Origin: UBA5177 sp002413265
GTDB taxonomy: Bacteria > Chloroflexota > UBA5177
Assembly: GCA_036752825.1 (NCBI GenBank)
Contig: DAIORV010000002.1
Location: forward strand, 13,886 to 77,885
DNA length: 64,000 bases
Direction of reading: 5' to 3'
Both the position numbers and the translations under genes were made by a program. Below, piece by piece: positions 1 to 8,603 of the stretch; position 1 is the first letter of the stretch, and every line of letters begins with the position of its first letter. The notes under the pieces were generated by a model. The model was not told the DNA's origin. It did no database searches and saw only the letters and a program-made list of their open reading frames with translations.

Positions 1-200
1 ACGTGAAATTCGACATCTCCGTGCAGCAGCCCGCCTTTGGCAGTGGACAGTATGGCTTCCTGATAGTCGGGACCGCCGGCGTCGGAGGGCAGGCCCCGAA
101 ACACGAGGTCGAGCTCGAGCAGCCGCAGCGCTTCGCGATCGAAGGAGCTGCCTTCCCAGATGCGAGCGACGACACGCTCGTCGACTCGAGAACCGGGCAT
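1..200 (-). CDS. DUF2851-like protein, N-terminal fragment
   Basis: Only the first 66 codons are present; the gene runs off the left edge. The start is an ATG read from 200 down to 198, with a clear GGAGGT ribosome site about 4 bases upstream on the minus strand. The peptide opens with a helical stretch (DERVVARIWEG) and continues through PSDAGGPDYQEAIL to GDVEFHV. This order, a GPD(F/Y)xxA element followed by GDVE(I/F)HV, is what I know from DUF2851 proteins, a nuclease-like fold of unknown function. It is divergent from apt. The family call is from these short motifs only. Confidence 0.6.
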   Translation of the reverse strand, partial: MPGSRVDERVVARIWEGSSFDREALRLLELDLVFRGLPSDAGGPDYQEAILSTAKGGLLHGDVEFH

Positions 201-267
201 GTCAACCTCCCGTTCGGGCGCCGCAATGTCCCGGATATAATGGCTCGCTCAGCGAGGGAGGGGGAGA

Positions 268-792
268 TTGATCGAGGCCCTTCGCGCCCGAATCCGCGAG
301 GTTCCAGGGTTCCCCCGGGAAGGGATCCTCTTCTATGACATTACCACCGTTCTGCGGGACGCCGATTCATTTGCCCAGGCCATCGACCTCATGTCCGATG
401 GCTACGACCCCGATGCCGTCGACGTGGTCTGCGCCATGGAGTCGCGAGGTTTCATTTTTGGAGCGCCCATCGCGCTCAGGCTTCACGCGGCGTTCGCGCC
501 GATCCGCAAGCTCGGCAAGCTACCCTCCGACAAGGTGACGCGAGAATACACGCTCGAATACGCCTCGAACACCCTTGAAATGCACAGCGACGCAGTCAAG
601 GCCGGCGAGCGCGTGCTGCTCGTGGACGATCTCCTCGCGACCGGCGGGACCCTGGCGGCGTCCCTTGACATGGTCAAGGAGCTGGGTGGGATCCCGATAG
701 GCGTCGTGGTATTGGTCGAGCTGCTTGCTCTGGGCGGCAGAAAACGGCTCGAGCCGTTTGGGGTGCCGGTGAAGTCGTTTATCACGTACTAA
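268..792 (+). CDS. apt: Adenine phosphoribosyltransferase
   Basis: Converts adenine and PRPP to AMP in purine salvage, in the cytoplasm. The 174-residue length is normal for the family. The N-terminus (IREVPGFPREGILFYDIT) is the conserved Apt opening, and the PRPP-binding motif VLLVDDLLATGGT lies at residues 116-128. The start is a TTG at 268; GGGAGG at 256-261 gives about 6 bases of spacing, and no in-frame ATG precedes the conserved N-terminus. In many bacteria apt lies near relA/spoT, but here it stands alone between a DUF2851-like gene and tRNA-Glu. Confidence 0.93.
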   Translation: MIEALRARIREVPGFPREGILFYDITTVLRDADSFAQAIDLMSDGYDPDAVDVVCAMESRGFIFGAPIALRLHAAFAPIRKLGKLPSDKVTREYTLEYASNTLEMHSDAVKAGERVLLVDDLLATGGTLAASLDMVKELGGIPIGVVVLVELLALGGRKRLEPFGVPVKSFITY

Positions 793-800
793 CCAACACG

Positions 801-830
801 TTGCTGCCTCAGAGGGTGGGTTGGTAGACT
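801..830 (+). promoter_or_regulatory. Possible promoter of tRNA-Glu
   Basis: TTGCTG (801-806) and TAGACT (825-830) are separated by 18 bases. The implied start near 837 is just ahead of the tRNA 5' end at 843. The -35 match is weak (3/6), the -10 match is 4/6. Confidence 0.3.
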
Positions 831-842
831 CCGGATGCACGC

Positions 843-919
843 GGCGCATTCGTCTAGCGGCCTAGGACACCGCCCTCTCAAGGCGGAGATCACGGGTTCG
901 AATCCCGTATGCGCTACCA
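843..919 (+). tRNA. tRNA-Glu (anticodon CTC)
   Basis: A 77-base cloverleaf with encoded CCA. The 7-bp acceptor ends in a G-U pair (GGCGCAT with ATGCGCT). The anticodon stem CCGCC/GGCGG holds loop CTCTCAA, so the anticodon is CTC and reads GAG. The T arm is ACGGG TTCGAAT CCCGT. The sequence closely follows the common bacterial tRNA-Glu pattern. Confidence 0.96.
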
Positions 920-1043
920 GTCAGGCCCCGGTCCAGGTGACACGGGACTTTTGATTCGGCGGCGGTCGTCCGGGCTCGGGCCGGGCGAGGCACGGTCTGT
1001 GCCAGGTGCGACTATGGTGCGCACATGACGCGGTCCGCGACTT

Positions 1044-1072
1044 TTGGCGGGCTCGGAACTGCGTGCTAGTCT
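1044..1072 (+). promoter_or_regulatory. Possible promoter of the etfBA/acyl-CoA operon
   Basis: TTGGCG (1044-1049) and TAGTCT (1067-1072) are separated by 17 bases, and a TGC just before the -10 resembles an extended -10. The only gene-free stretch before etfB is 920-1168. It shows no ORF with a convincing start and no other structure I can support. Confidence 0.33.
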
Positions 1073-1168
1073 GCAGCGCGGTGCCGCCAACTGTGATTGG
1101 GGCTTCCATGCGGGCTGCCCCAGATCGCCGTACGACAGTGGCGGCGATGGGGAGTAGGAGGGACGCGC

Positions 1169-1951
1169 TTGAACGTTGTCGTTTGCATGAAGCAGGTGCC
1201 GGACACCACGGCAAAAAAGGAGCTGAGTCCGGACTTCACGCTCAATAGAGAGGCCCTCGAAAAGGTAGTCAACCCCTTCGACGAGTACGCGATAGAAGAG
1301 GCGCTTCGGATCAAGGAGAGGTCTGGAGGCGCGGTGACCATTCTCACGATGGGGCCGGAATCGGCGGAGGAAAGCGTTCGCAAGGCGCTCGCCATGGGCG
1401 CCGATAGCGCCGTCTTGGTTTGCGATTCGGCTCTCCATGGAACCGACTGGTTCGGAACGTGCGTCGTTTTGGCAAAGGCGCTAGAGTCGATCGAATATGA
1501 TCTGATTCTCACCGGCATGGAGAGCACCGATGCTCGCATGGGTCTGGTGCCGGCCGGCCTTGCCGAGATGCTCGATCTGCCCCTGGTCACATTGGTTTCA
1601 AAACTGGAGCCGCACGACGGTACGGTACGAGCCAATCGCCAGGTCAGCGGTGGTTATCAGGAAGTCGAAACGTCACTGCCGGCCGTGGTCAGTGTCGTGA
1701 AAGGGGCAAACGAGCCCCGCTATCCCTCGCTGAAGGGCATCATGGCAGCCAAACGCAAGACGATCGAAAAGCGCGGTTTGAGCGACCTCGGGATTCCCAC
1801 TGCCCAGGTCGGGCTCCAGGGCGCCAAGACGCAGGTGACCGCAGTGACTCCACGGCCGGAGAAAACGGCGGGACAAGTGGTCAAACCGGAGTCTCCGGAG
1901 GAAGCCGCCAGAGTTGTTGCGGACTTCCTCCAAGAGCGGAAATTTATCTAA
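1169..1951 (+). CDS. etfB: Electron transfer flavoprotein beta subunit
   Basis: The small subunit of the heterodimeric ETF, which takes electrons from acyl-CoA dehydrogenases. The protein is 260 residues with the family opening NVVVCMKQVPDT, a VNPFDEYAIEEAL segment, and a TGMESTDARMGLVPAGLAE stretch. I place the start at TTG 1169 because AGGAGG lies at 1156-1161 with 7 bases of spacing; a longer reading from 1097 adds residues with no family resemblance. It begins a tightly packed plus-strand operon, with etfA 26 bases downstream and three acyl-CoA dehydrogenases after it. Confidence 0.95.
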   Translation: MNVVVCMKQVPDTTAKKELSPDFTLNREALEKVVNPFDEYAIEEALRIKERSGGAVTILTMGPESAEESVRKALAMGADSAVLVCDSALHGTDWFGTCVVLAKALESIEYDLILTGMESTDARMGLVPAGLAEMLDLPLVTLVSKLEPHDGTVRANRQVSGGYQEVETSLPAVVSVVKGANEPRYPSLKGIMAAKRKTIEKRGLSDLGIPTAQVGLQGAKTQVTAVTPRPEKTAGQVVKPESPEEAARVVADFLQERKFI

Positions 1952-1977
1952 TCGGCTGATCCGGGAGAGAGACGAAC

Positions 1978-2955
1978 GTGGCAGAGAACGTCCTTATCTA
2001 TGTGGAGCACGAGGGGGGCCGGCCCAAACGCGCGGCTCTTGAGGCCGCGACCAAAGCTGCCCAGCTAGCCGATGGCGGAAAGGTCCATGCGGTCGCGCTC
2101 GGCAAGTCGGCTGCGGCGACTGCAGAGAGCCTGTGTCGTCACGGCGTCGACCTCGTCCACGTCTCCGAGGACGCCGTTTTCGACGACTATCTGGTTGACC
2201 CCCACGTCGAGGTCTTGAAGCAAATTCTCGACGGCGAAAGCGTGTCCGCCGTAGTGCTCGCGGATACCGGCGACAGCAAAGACGTAGCCGCCAGGCTGGC
2301 TGCGAGGCTGGGAGGAGGGCTGGTTTCAGCCGTGGTCGACCTCGCGCCACACGACGGCCATCTCGACGCGAACGAGACGATCTTCGGGGGATCCTTCACG
2401 ACGGTCGTCGAAACCAAGAACGCTTCGATCTCGGTCTACCTAGTGCGGCCGAACGCCTTCACTCCGGAGGAGAACCCGAAGCAAACAAACGTGACTCGCA
2501 TAGAGTTTTCGCCGTCCGACAAGGCGACACGCGTCCGCCGGGGCAAGCGCGTCGAAGAGGAAGGAGCCTCCATGCCTCTCGAGGAGGCCGGCATCATCGT
2601 GTCGGGGGGCCGCGGTCTGGGTGGTCCCGAGCCGTTCCAGCTCCTGGCCGAGCTTGCAGCTGAACTGGGCGGCGTGGTTGGCGCGTCGCGCGCTGCCGTT
2701 GACGCCGGCTGGATCCCGTACGCTCACCAGGTCGGACAAACCGGCCGCACGGTAAAACCTCAGTTGTATCTGGCGATCGGCATCTCGGGCGCGGTCCAGC
2801 ACCGAGTAGGCATGCAGACAGCCGACACGATCATCGCCATCAATCGCTCTGAAGATGCTCCGATATTCCAACTAGCCGACCTGTCGGTGGTGGGAGATCT
2901 CTTCAAGGTGGTTCCGGCGCTTACCGAGGAGCTGCGTCGCCGGAAAGGCAGTTGA
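1978..2955 (+). CDS. etfA: Electron transfer flavoprotein alpha subunit
   Basis: The FAD-binding large subunit of ETF, 325 residues (usual 310-330). The C-terminal FAD domain is intact: VSGGRGLGG near residue 205, then GASRAAVDAGW, QVGQTGRTVKPQLY, AIGISGAVQH and a TIIAINRSEDAPIF stretch. The GTG start at 1978 follows GGGAGAGAG. It forms the ETF dimer with the upstream EtfB and is followed after 3 bases by an acyl-CoA dehydrogenase, so dehydrogenase and electron acceptor are co-expressed. Confidence 0.95.
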   Translation: MAENVLIYVEHEGGRPKRAALEAATKAAQLADGGKVHAVALGKSAAATAESLCRHGVDLVHVSEDAVFDDYLVDPHVEVLKQILDGESVSAVVLADTGDSKDVAARLAARLGGGLVSAVVDLAPHDGHLDANETIFGGSFTTVVETKNASISVYLVRPNAFTPEENPKQTNVTRIEFSPSDKATRVRRGKRVEEEGASMPLEEAGIIVSGGRGLGGPEPFQLLAELAAELGGVVGASRAAVDAGWIPYAHQVGQTGRTVKPQLYLAIGISGAVQHRVGMQTADTIIAINRSEDAPIFQLADLSVVGDLFKVVPALTEELRRRKGS

Positions 2956-2958
2956 GAG

Positions 2959-4107
2959 GTGGATTTCAGTCTCTCTGAAGAGCAGCTGATGATCCGCGAT
3001 CTCGCACGGGACTTCGCTCGAAACGAGATCGCGCCGAAGGCTGAGCACTTCGATAAGGCCAGGCAGTTTCCGTATGAAATCGTCGCGAAGATGGCGGAGC
3101 TGGGCTTTCTCGGCCTGCCCGTGCCGGAGGATCTAGGCGGGACCGGCGCCGACACGCTGACCTACGCACTTGCCGTGGAGGAGATATCCCGAGGAGACGC
3201 GTCGGTCGGCATCACCATGGCGGCACACACCTCCCTCGGTACCATGCCCTTTGTCCTGTTCGGTACGGACGAACAAAAACGAGAGTATGTGCCCCGACTG
3301 GCTTCAGGTAAGCAGCTCTGGTCGTTCGGCCTTACCGAGCCCAATGCCGGCTCCGACGCCGGGAACACTCAAACCCGAGCTGAGCTACGGGACGGGTCGT
3401 GGACGATCAACGGCGTGAAGTCTTTCATCACGAATTCAGGCACGACGCTCAGCGGCGGTGTAACCATCACTGCCGTCACGGGCAGGCGAGACGACGGCAA
3501 GAAAGAGATATCCAATATCGTCGTGCCAACCGGTACCGGCGGGTACCAGGTCGCGAAAGACTACGACAAGATGGGGTGGAGGGCGTCGGATACCCACGAG
3601 CTGTCGTTCCAGGATGCGCACGTTCCCGAGGAGAACCTGCTGGGGGTTCGTGGCGAAGGGTTTCAGCAATTCCTTACCATCCTGGACAGTGGGCGCATCT
3701 CGGTAGCAGCTCTGAGCGTCGGCCTGGCCCAGGCCTGCTACGACGCCTCGTTTCGGTACGCTCGGGAACGGCAGCAGTTCGGCAAGTCCATCTCGAAGTT
3801 CCAGGCAGTTCAATTTCGCCTGGCAGACATGGCTACCGAAATCGAGCTGGCGAGGCTGATGACATACAAAGCTGCGTGGCAGAAAGACCAGGGCCACGAC
3901 TTCCGCATGGCTGCCGGGATGGCAAAGCTCTATTCGACCGAAGTTGCCACGCGGGCCGCTAATCACGCTGTCCAGATCCATGGTGGATACGGGATCATGG
4001 AAGAGTTCCCGGTCGCCCGGTACTGGCGAGATGTAAAGATCGGTGAGATCGGGGAAGGGACCAGCGAAATCCAGCGCACCGTGATAGCCAGGTTGCTGGG
4101 CGCATAG
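2959..4107 (+). CDS. Acyl-CoA dehydrogenase (first of three)
   Basis: FAD enzyme that introduces the alpha-beta double bond in acyl-CoA and reduces ETF; 382 residues. Family landmarks are FGLTEPNAGSDAG, GVKSFITNSG, the C-terminal GGYGIMEEFPVARYWRD, and IGEGTSEIQRTV, where Glu366 is the expected catalytic base of the short-chain/butyryl-CoA type. The GTG start at 2959 is 3 bases after etfA. Chain length cannot be read from sequence alone; butyryl- or isobutyryl-CoA would fit the mutase further along the operon. Confidence 0.92.
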   Translation: MDFSLSEEQLMIRDLARDFARNEIAPKAEHFDKARQFPYEIVAKMAELGFLGLPVPEDLGGTGADTLTYALAVEEISRGDASVGITMAAHTSLGTMPFVLFGTDEQKREYVPRLASGKQLWSFGLTEPNAGSDAGNTQTRAELRDGSWTINGVKSFITNSGTTLSGGVTITAVTGRRDDGKKEISNIVVPTGTGGYQVAKDYDKMGWRASDTHELSFQDAHVPEENLLGVRGEGFQQFLTILDSGRISVAALSVGLAQACYDASFRYARERQQFGKSISKFQAVQFRLADMATEIELARLMTYKAAWQKDQGHDFRMAAGMAKLYSTEVATRAANHAVQIHGGYGIMEEFPVARYWRDVKIGEIGEGTSEIQRTVIARLLGA

Positions 4108-4122
4108 GAGAGGGGCCGACAG

Positions 4123-5304
4123 ATGGACGAGGTGGTGCTGGCGGGCGTGGCGCGCACGCCATTCGGAAGGCTGGGCGGCTCTCTAAGCGCTCTGTCCGCG
4201 ATCGATCTGGGCTCAGTTGTGATCCGAGCATCCCTGGAACGTGCCGGCGTTCCCTTCGATCAGGTCGACGGAGTCATCTTGGGAACCGTGATCACCGCGG
4301 GCCTGGGACAGATTCCCGCACGGCAGGCGGCGCTGAAAGCCGGGCTCTCGAAAGAGGTGTCAGCACTGACCGTGAACAAGGTGTGCGCCTCGAGTCTCAA
4401 GGCCATAAACCTGGCGGCGCAAGCGATCAAAGCGGGAGATGCGCAAGTGGTGGTGGCAGGCGGCATGGAAAGCATGAGCGGCGCCCCCTATCTGGTCGAT
4501 GGGGCTCGCTTCGGCCTGAAAATGGGCGATGCCACGTTCGTGGATTCCATAATGCGTGATGGCCTCAACTGCCCGGTCGGGTGTGTTCCCATGCACGAGT
4601 ACGGGAGCGATGTCGCAGCGGAGTTCGAGATAAGCAGAGAGGACCAGGATCGGTGGGCTCTATCGAGCCAACAGAAGTGGGCGCAGGCGCTCGAGTCCGG
4701 CAAATTTGACGAGGAGGTCGTCCCCGTCGAGGTGCCGGGTAGAAATGGTGACCTTCAGTTAGTAAGCGTGGACGAAGCTCCTCGACCAGACACCACGCTC
4801 GAGGCTCTGGCTCGCCTGCGTCCGCTGAAATCGGGGGGAAGTGTCACGGCCGGAAATGCTCCGAGTGTCAACGACGGTGCCTCGGCCCTGGTCGTGTTAT
4901 CGCGATCGAAAGCCGAGGAGCTGGGGGTGCGACCCCTGGCGATCCACCTGGCGCAGGGAGAGGCTAACGACGAGAATCGCTACCTCCACACTGTCCCTGC
5001 CGACGCGATCTGCAATGGTTTGAAGAAAGCGAATCTGCGGCTGCCGGATGTCGGCCTCTTTGAAATCAACGAGGCGTTCGCCGCAGTCACTCTGAAAAGC
5101 ACACAAATGCTGGGCATCGACCCTGAGATTGTCAATGTCGACGGCGGAGCCGTAGCCATGGGGCATCCGATAGGCGCCTCTGGTGCCCGGATTTTGGGCC
5201 ATCTTGTTTTGGAGATGCAGCGTCGCGGGGTGGAGTACGGGGCGGCGGGAATCTGTAGCGGAATGGCCCAAGGCGAAGCAGCCATCGTCCGCCTCGCGCG
5301 GTAG
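4123..5304 (+). CDS. Acetyl-CoA C-acetyltransferase (thiolase)
   Basis: Thiolase of 393 residues. The nucleophilic cysteine is Cys88 in NKVCASSLKA, the GHP motif gives His348 in GHPIGASGAR, and the second cysteine is Cys378 in GICSGMAQG. EINEAFAAV is also conserved. It is the only beta-oxidation step besides the dehydrogenases encoded here; no enoyl-CoA hydratase or hydroxyacyl-CoA dehydrogenase is in the window. It lies 15 bases after the first acyl-CoA dehydrogenase and 7 before the second. Confidence 0.93.
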   Translation: MDEVVLAGVARTPFGRLGGSLSALSAIDLGSVVIRASLERAGVPFDQVDGVILGTVITAGLGQIPARQAALKAGLSKEVSALTVNKVCASSLKAINLAAQAIKAGDAQVVVAGGMESMSGAPYLVDGARFGLKMGDATFVDSIMRDGLNCPVGCVPMHEYGSDVAAEFEISREDQDRWALSSQQKWAQALESGKFDEEVVPVEVPGRNGDLQLVSVDEAPRPDTTLEALARLRPLKSGGSVTAGNAPSVNDGASALVVLSRSKAEELGVRPLAIHLAQGEANDENRYLHTVPADAICNGLKKANLRLPDVGLFEINEAFAAVTLKSTQMLGIDPEIVNVDGGAVAMGHPIGASGARILGHLVLEMQRRGVEYGAAGICSGMAQGEAAIVRLAR

Positions 5305-5311
5305 TGGCAGG

Positions 5312-6454
5312 ATGGACTTCTCACTGAGCGGAGACGAGGAGGACATTCTCGACCTGGTTCGAGAATTCGCCACGAACGAGGTGCTTCCTCGAGCGGCTCA
5401 GATAGACGAGAAGGCCGAGTTTCCGGCGGATCTGGTCTCCAAGATGGGAGAGCTGGGCCTGATGGGGGTGCCGTTTCCCGAGGAGTACGGAGGCGCCGGC
5501 CAGAGCTATGTGGTCTTCGCGCGAATCGTCGAGGAGCTGTGCCGCGCCTGCGCCAGCACCGGCCTGATCATGGACGTCAATATCTCACTGTGCGGAGAAC
5601 CGATCATGGTGTTCGGTTCTGAGGCACAAAAGCAGAAGTATCTCGTGCCGCTGGCGACCGGCGAGAAGCTTGGCGCTTTGGCGATGACGGAGCCCGAGGC
5701 GGGCTCCGATGCCGCTTCGATCAAGACCTCCGCGGATCGCAGGAACGATCATTACCTGCTCAACGGGCGTAAGATCTTCATCACCAACGGAGAGGTGGCG
5801 GATACCTACGTGGTGACCGCCGTCACGGACAGAGACAAGGGAACCAGTGGCATCACCGACTTCATAGTCGAGAAGGAGATGCCCGGCGTCTCTTTCGCCA
5901 CCCACTACGACAAGATGGGAATCCGAGGCGCGCCAACCACCGACGTGGTGCTCGAGAATGTGGAAGTTCCGGTTGACAACGTTCTTGGTGGCGAAGGTAA
6001 CGGCTTCAAGGTCACGATGGACACGCTCGACGCCGGCAGGATTGGTATCGCGGCTCAGGCGGTAGGCATAGCGCGTGCGGCCCTGGAGGACGCGACAGAC
6101 TACGCCAGGACGCGCCGGCAATTTGGTGCGACCATCAGCACTTTTCAGGGTTTACAGTTCATGCTGGCCGATATGGCGACCCAGGTTCATGCATCCCGGG
6201 CACTGATGCTGCGGGCAGCGTACCTGCGCGATCAGGAGATCGCTTGCGCTCGCGAGTCCTCGATGGCCAAGCTATTTGCCGGGGACACGGCGATGCAGGT
6301 GACGACCGATGCAGTCCAGATTTTCGGTGGTTACGGCTACATGCAGGAGTATCCGGTCGAGCGCCACATGCGGGATGCCAAGATCACGCAGATCTATGAG
6401 GGAACTCAGCAGATCCAACGTGTGGTCATCGCTCGGCAGGTGATCGGGCGATGA
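5312..6454 (+). CDS. Acyl-CoA dehydrogenase (second of three)
   Basis: A 380-residue paralogue of the dehydrogenases on either side. Landmarks are MTEPEAGSDAAS, GRKIFITNG, FGGYGYMQEYPVERHMRD and IYEGTQQIQRVV with catalytic Glu363. I chose ATG 5312, where the family N-terminus MDFSLSGDEEDIL begins; the upstream reading lies inside the thiolase gene. The last four bases overlap the next dehydrogenase, so the two are translationally coupled. Confidence 0.92.
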   Translation: MDFSLSGDEEDILDLVREFATNEVLPRAAQIDEKAEFPADLVSKMGELGLMGVPFPEEYGGAGQSYVVFARIVEELCRACASTGLIMDVNISLCGEPIMVFGSEAQKQKYLVPLATGEKLGALAMTEPEAGSDAASIKTSADRRNDHYLLNGRKIFITNGEVADTYVVTAVTDRDKGTSGITDFIVEKEMPGVSFATHYDKMGIRGAPTTDVVLENVEVPVDNVLGGEGNGFKVTMDTLDAGRIGIAAQAVGIARAALEDATDYARTRRQFGATISTFQGLQFMLADMATQVHASRALMLRAAYLRDQEIACARESSMAKLFAGDTAMQVTTDAVQIFGGYGYMQEYPVERHMRDAKITQIYEGTQQIQRVVIARQVIGR

Positions 6455-7596
6455 AATTCGAGCTTAGCGAAGATCAGCTCATGATTCGAGATGCGGTGCG
6501 CGAGTTCGCGCGTGAAGTGGTCGAGCCACGGGCCGAGGAGATCGATCGTGAGAACCGCTTCCCCACGGAGCTCGTGCAGCGGGCGGCCGAGCTTGATCTC
6601 TGCGGCATCGTCGTGCCTGAGCGGTATGGCGGGCCCGGCCTAGATCACATCGCCTTCGCAATCTTCGTGGAGGAGATAGCTGCGGTTTCCGGTACCCTCG
6701 CGGTCATTCTGGACGTGCATACATCGGTCGGGACGGAGCCGATCATTCAGTTTGGAAGTGAGGAGCAGAAAGAGCGGTATCTGCCGGAGCTGGCCAGCGG
6801 CCGCATTCTTGGCGCTTTTGCCCTCACAGAGCCGGAATCGGGTTCAGATGCGGCAAGTCTTGGCGCAACCGGCGTCCGCGACGGCGCAGACTTCGTGCTC
6901 AACGGGACCAAGACGTTCATAACCAACGTCGGCCATGCCGGCCTGTACATCGTCATGGCCCGCACCGAAGACCAGCCTGGAGCTCGTGGCATTTCAGCCT
7001 TTTTGGTGGATGCAGACACCAGTGGAGTTCGTTTCGGGGAACCGATGCACAAGATGGGACTTCGCGGCTCGGCCACGGGTGAGCTCATTCTGGAAGATGT
7101 TCGGGTGCCCGCCGGCAACATGTTAGGGAGACCCGGCGAGGGTTTCGCGATCGCCATGAAGGCGCTTGACAGTGGGCGCATTGGGATCAGCGCTCAGGCA
7201 ATTGGTCTGGCTCGCGGCGCTCTGGACTACGCCGTCAACTACGCGAAGGGCCGCGAGCAGTTCGGCCAGGCGATTGTCCGCTTCGAGGGCATCCAGTTCA
7301 TGATTGCCGACATGGCAACCGCTCTCGATGCGGCCAGACTGATGACCTGGCAAGCCGCAGACGCCTGCGATCGTGGCCTTCAGTTCTCGCAGCTCGCATC
7401 CATGGCAAAGCTCTTTGCTACGGACACGGCGATGAAGGTCACAATCGACTCTGTTCAAATATTGGGTGGGTACGGATATATCAAGGAGTTCCCCGTGGAG
7501 AGAATGATGCGGGATGCCAAGGCGACACAAATATATGAGGGCACGAACCAGATTCAGCGCATCGTGATCGCTCGGGAGCTCCTCAAGGTTGACTGA
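6451..7596 (+). CDS. Acyl-CoA dehydrogenase (third of three)
   Basis: A 381-residue acyl-CoA dehydrogenase with LTEPESGSDAAS, GTKTFITN, LGGYGYIKEFPVERMMRD and IYEGTNQIQRIV, placing the catalytic glutamate at 363. It overlaps the second dehydrogenase by 4 bp (ATGA). The second and third are clearly more like each other than like the first (GYGYxxE(Y/F)PVER against GYGIMEEFPVARY), pointing to a local duplication. Confidence 0.92.
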   Translation: MKFELSEDQLMIRDAVREFAREVVEPRAEEIDRENRFPTELVQRAAELDLCGIVVPERYGGPGLDHIAFAIFVEEIAAVSGTLAVILDVHTSVGTEPIIQFGSEEQKERYLPELASGRILGAFALTEPESGSDAASLGATGVRDGADFVLNGTKTFITNVGHAGLYIVMARTEDQPGARGISAFLVDADTSGVRFGEPMHKMGLRGSATGELILEDVRVPAGNMLGRPGEGFAIAMKALDSGRIGISAQAIGLARGALDYAVNYAKGREQFGQAIVRFEGIQFMIADMATALDAARLMTWQAADACDRGLQFSQLASMAKLFATDTAMKVTIDSVQILGGYGYIKEFPVERMMRDAKATQIYEGTNQIQRIVIARELLKVD

Positions 7597-7637
7597 GCCC
7601 CCGAGTCGCGCACCGAGGCCGGCAACGCCGCACACGC

Positions 7638-8594
7638 ATGGCGTCTGAGCCGAGCCTACTGGTCGCGAGTGCGCTGTCCGGCAATCGACGGGCCGCGGGG
7701 CGACTGATCTCAATGATCGAAGATGATGCCCCTCAAGTGGAGCAGATCATGAGAGCCGTCTATCCGCATACCGGCAACGCGTACCTCATTGGATTTACGG
7801 GACCGCCTGGAGCCGGCAAGAGCACGCTGGTGGACGAGCTCGTGCGCGTAGTACGCACGTCTGACCAGTCGGTCGGCATTATTGCTGTTGATCCAAACAG
7901 TCCGTTCACGGGCGGGGCGATCCTCGGAGATCGAATACGCATGATGCGCCACGCCACGGACCCCCAGGTGTTCATTCGCAGCATGGGAGCGCGAGGCCAC
8001 CTAGGAGGCCTTGCGGTGGCCGCACAGAACGCGAGCTTCTTGTTCGACGCAATGGGAATGAGCCTGGTTCTGGTGGAGACCGTAGGCGTCGGTCAGTCCG
8101 AGCTCGAAATCGCAGAGATGGCGGACACGACGGTCGTGGTGATGCCGCCTGGTTTCGGTGACGGCGTGCAGGCTATTAAGGCCGGCATCATGGAGATTGC
8201 GGACATCTTCGTGGTCAATAAGGCCGACGACCCCATGGCATCGAAGGCCGTCTCCGATATTCGCGACGTGCTTCGCATGGATCTCGAGCATCGAGAGTGG
8301 ACGCAGCCGATCGTTAGGACCATTGCGACGTCCGCCGAGGGACTCGAGGACTTGTGGATGCGAATCCAACAGCATCGGGGCTACCTCGAGCAGAGTGGCG
8401 AGCTTCGAAGAAGGCGCAGAGCAAGAATCGAGCGAGAGATCATGCGCATTGCCGAGCGGAAGCTTCTGGAGAGGGTGCTGCAGCCGCGTACCGAGAGCCA
8501 GGAGTTCGAGACTATGCTTGACCTGGCACTGGAGCATCGCATGGACCCATACGCAGTTGCGGACCACATTGTGTCGTTTCGGGACGGCCGGTAG
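7638..8594 (+). CDS. meaB: MeaB/ArgK-type GTPase, chaperone of the B12 mutase
   Basis: A 318-residue P-loop GTPase that gates cofactor loading and protects AdoCbl mutases. The Walker A motif is GPPGAGKS at 55-62. FIRSMGARGHLGGL, VETVGVGQSE (switch/G3 region) and VVNKADDP (G4) follow in the order usual for MeaB. It sits 9 bases before the mutase large subunit, which fits a dedicated chaperone. The ATG at 7638 has only a weak ribosome site; 41 bases separate it from the previous gene. Confidence 0.93.
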   Translation: MASEPSLLVASALSGNRRAAGRLISMIEDDAPQVEQIMRAVYPHTGNAYLIGFTGPPGAGKSTLVDELVRVVRTSDQSVGIIAVDPNSPFTGGAILGDRIRMMRHATDPQVFIRSMGARGHLGGLAVAAQNASFLFDAMGMSLVLVETVGVGQSELEIAEMADTTVVVMPPGFGDGVQAIKAGIMEIADIFVVNKADDPMASKAVSDIRDVLRMDLEHREWTQPIVRTIATSAEGLEDLWMRIQQHRGYLEQSGELRRRRRARIEREIMRIAERKLLERVLQPRTESQEFETMLDLALEHRMDPYAVADHIVSFRDGR

Positions 8595-8603
8595 GGGGAG
8601 CGA

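Noticed and set aside
3..338. Plus-strand ORF of 111 codons at the left edge
   Set aside because: It lies over the antisense of a minus-strand DUF2851-like gene that has a clear start and ribosome site, and over the apt start; its protein is low-complexity.
914..1635. Minus-strand ORFs under the etfB start
   Set aside because: Antisense of the well-supported etfB gene; composition without domains.
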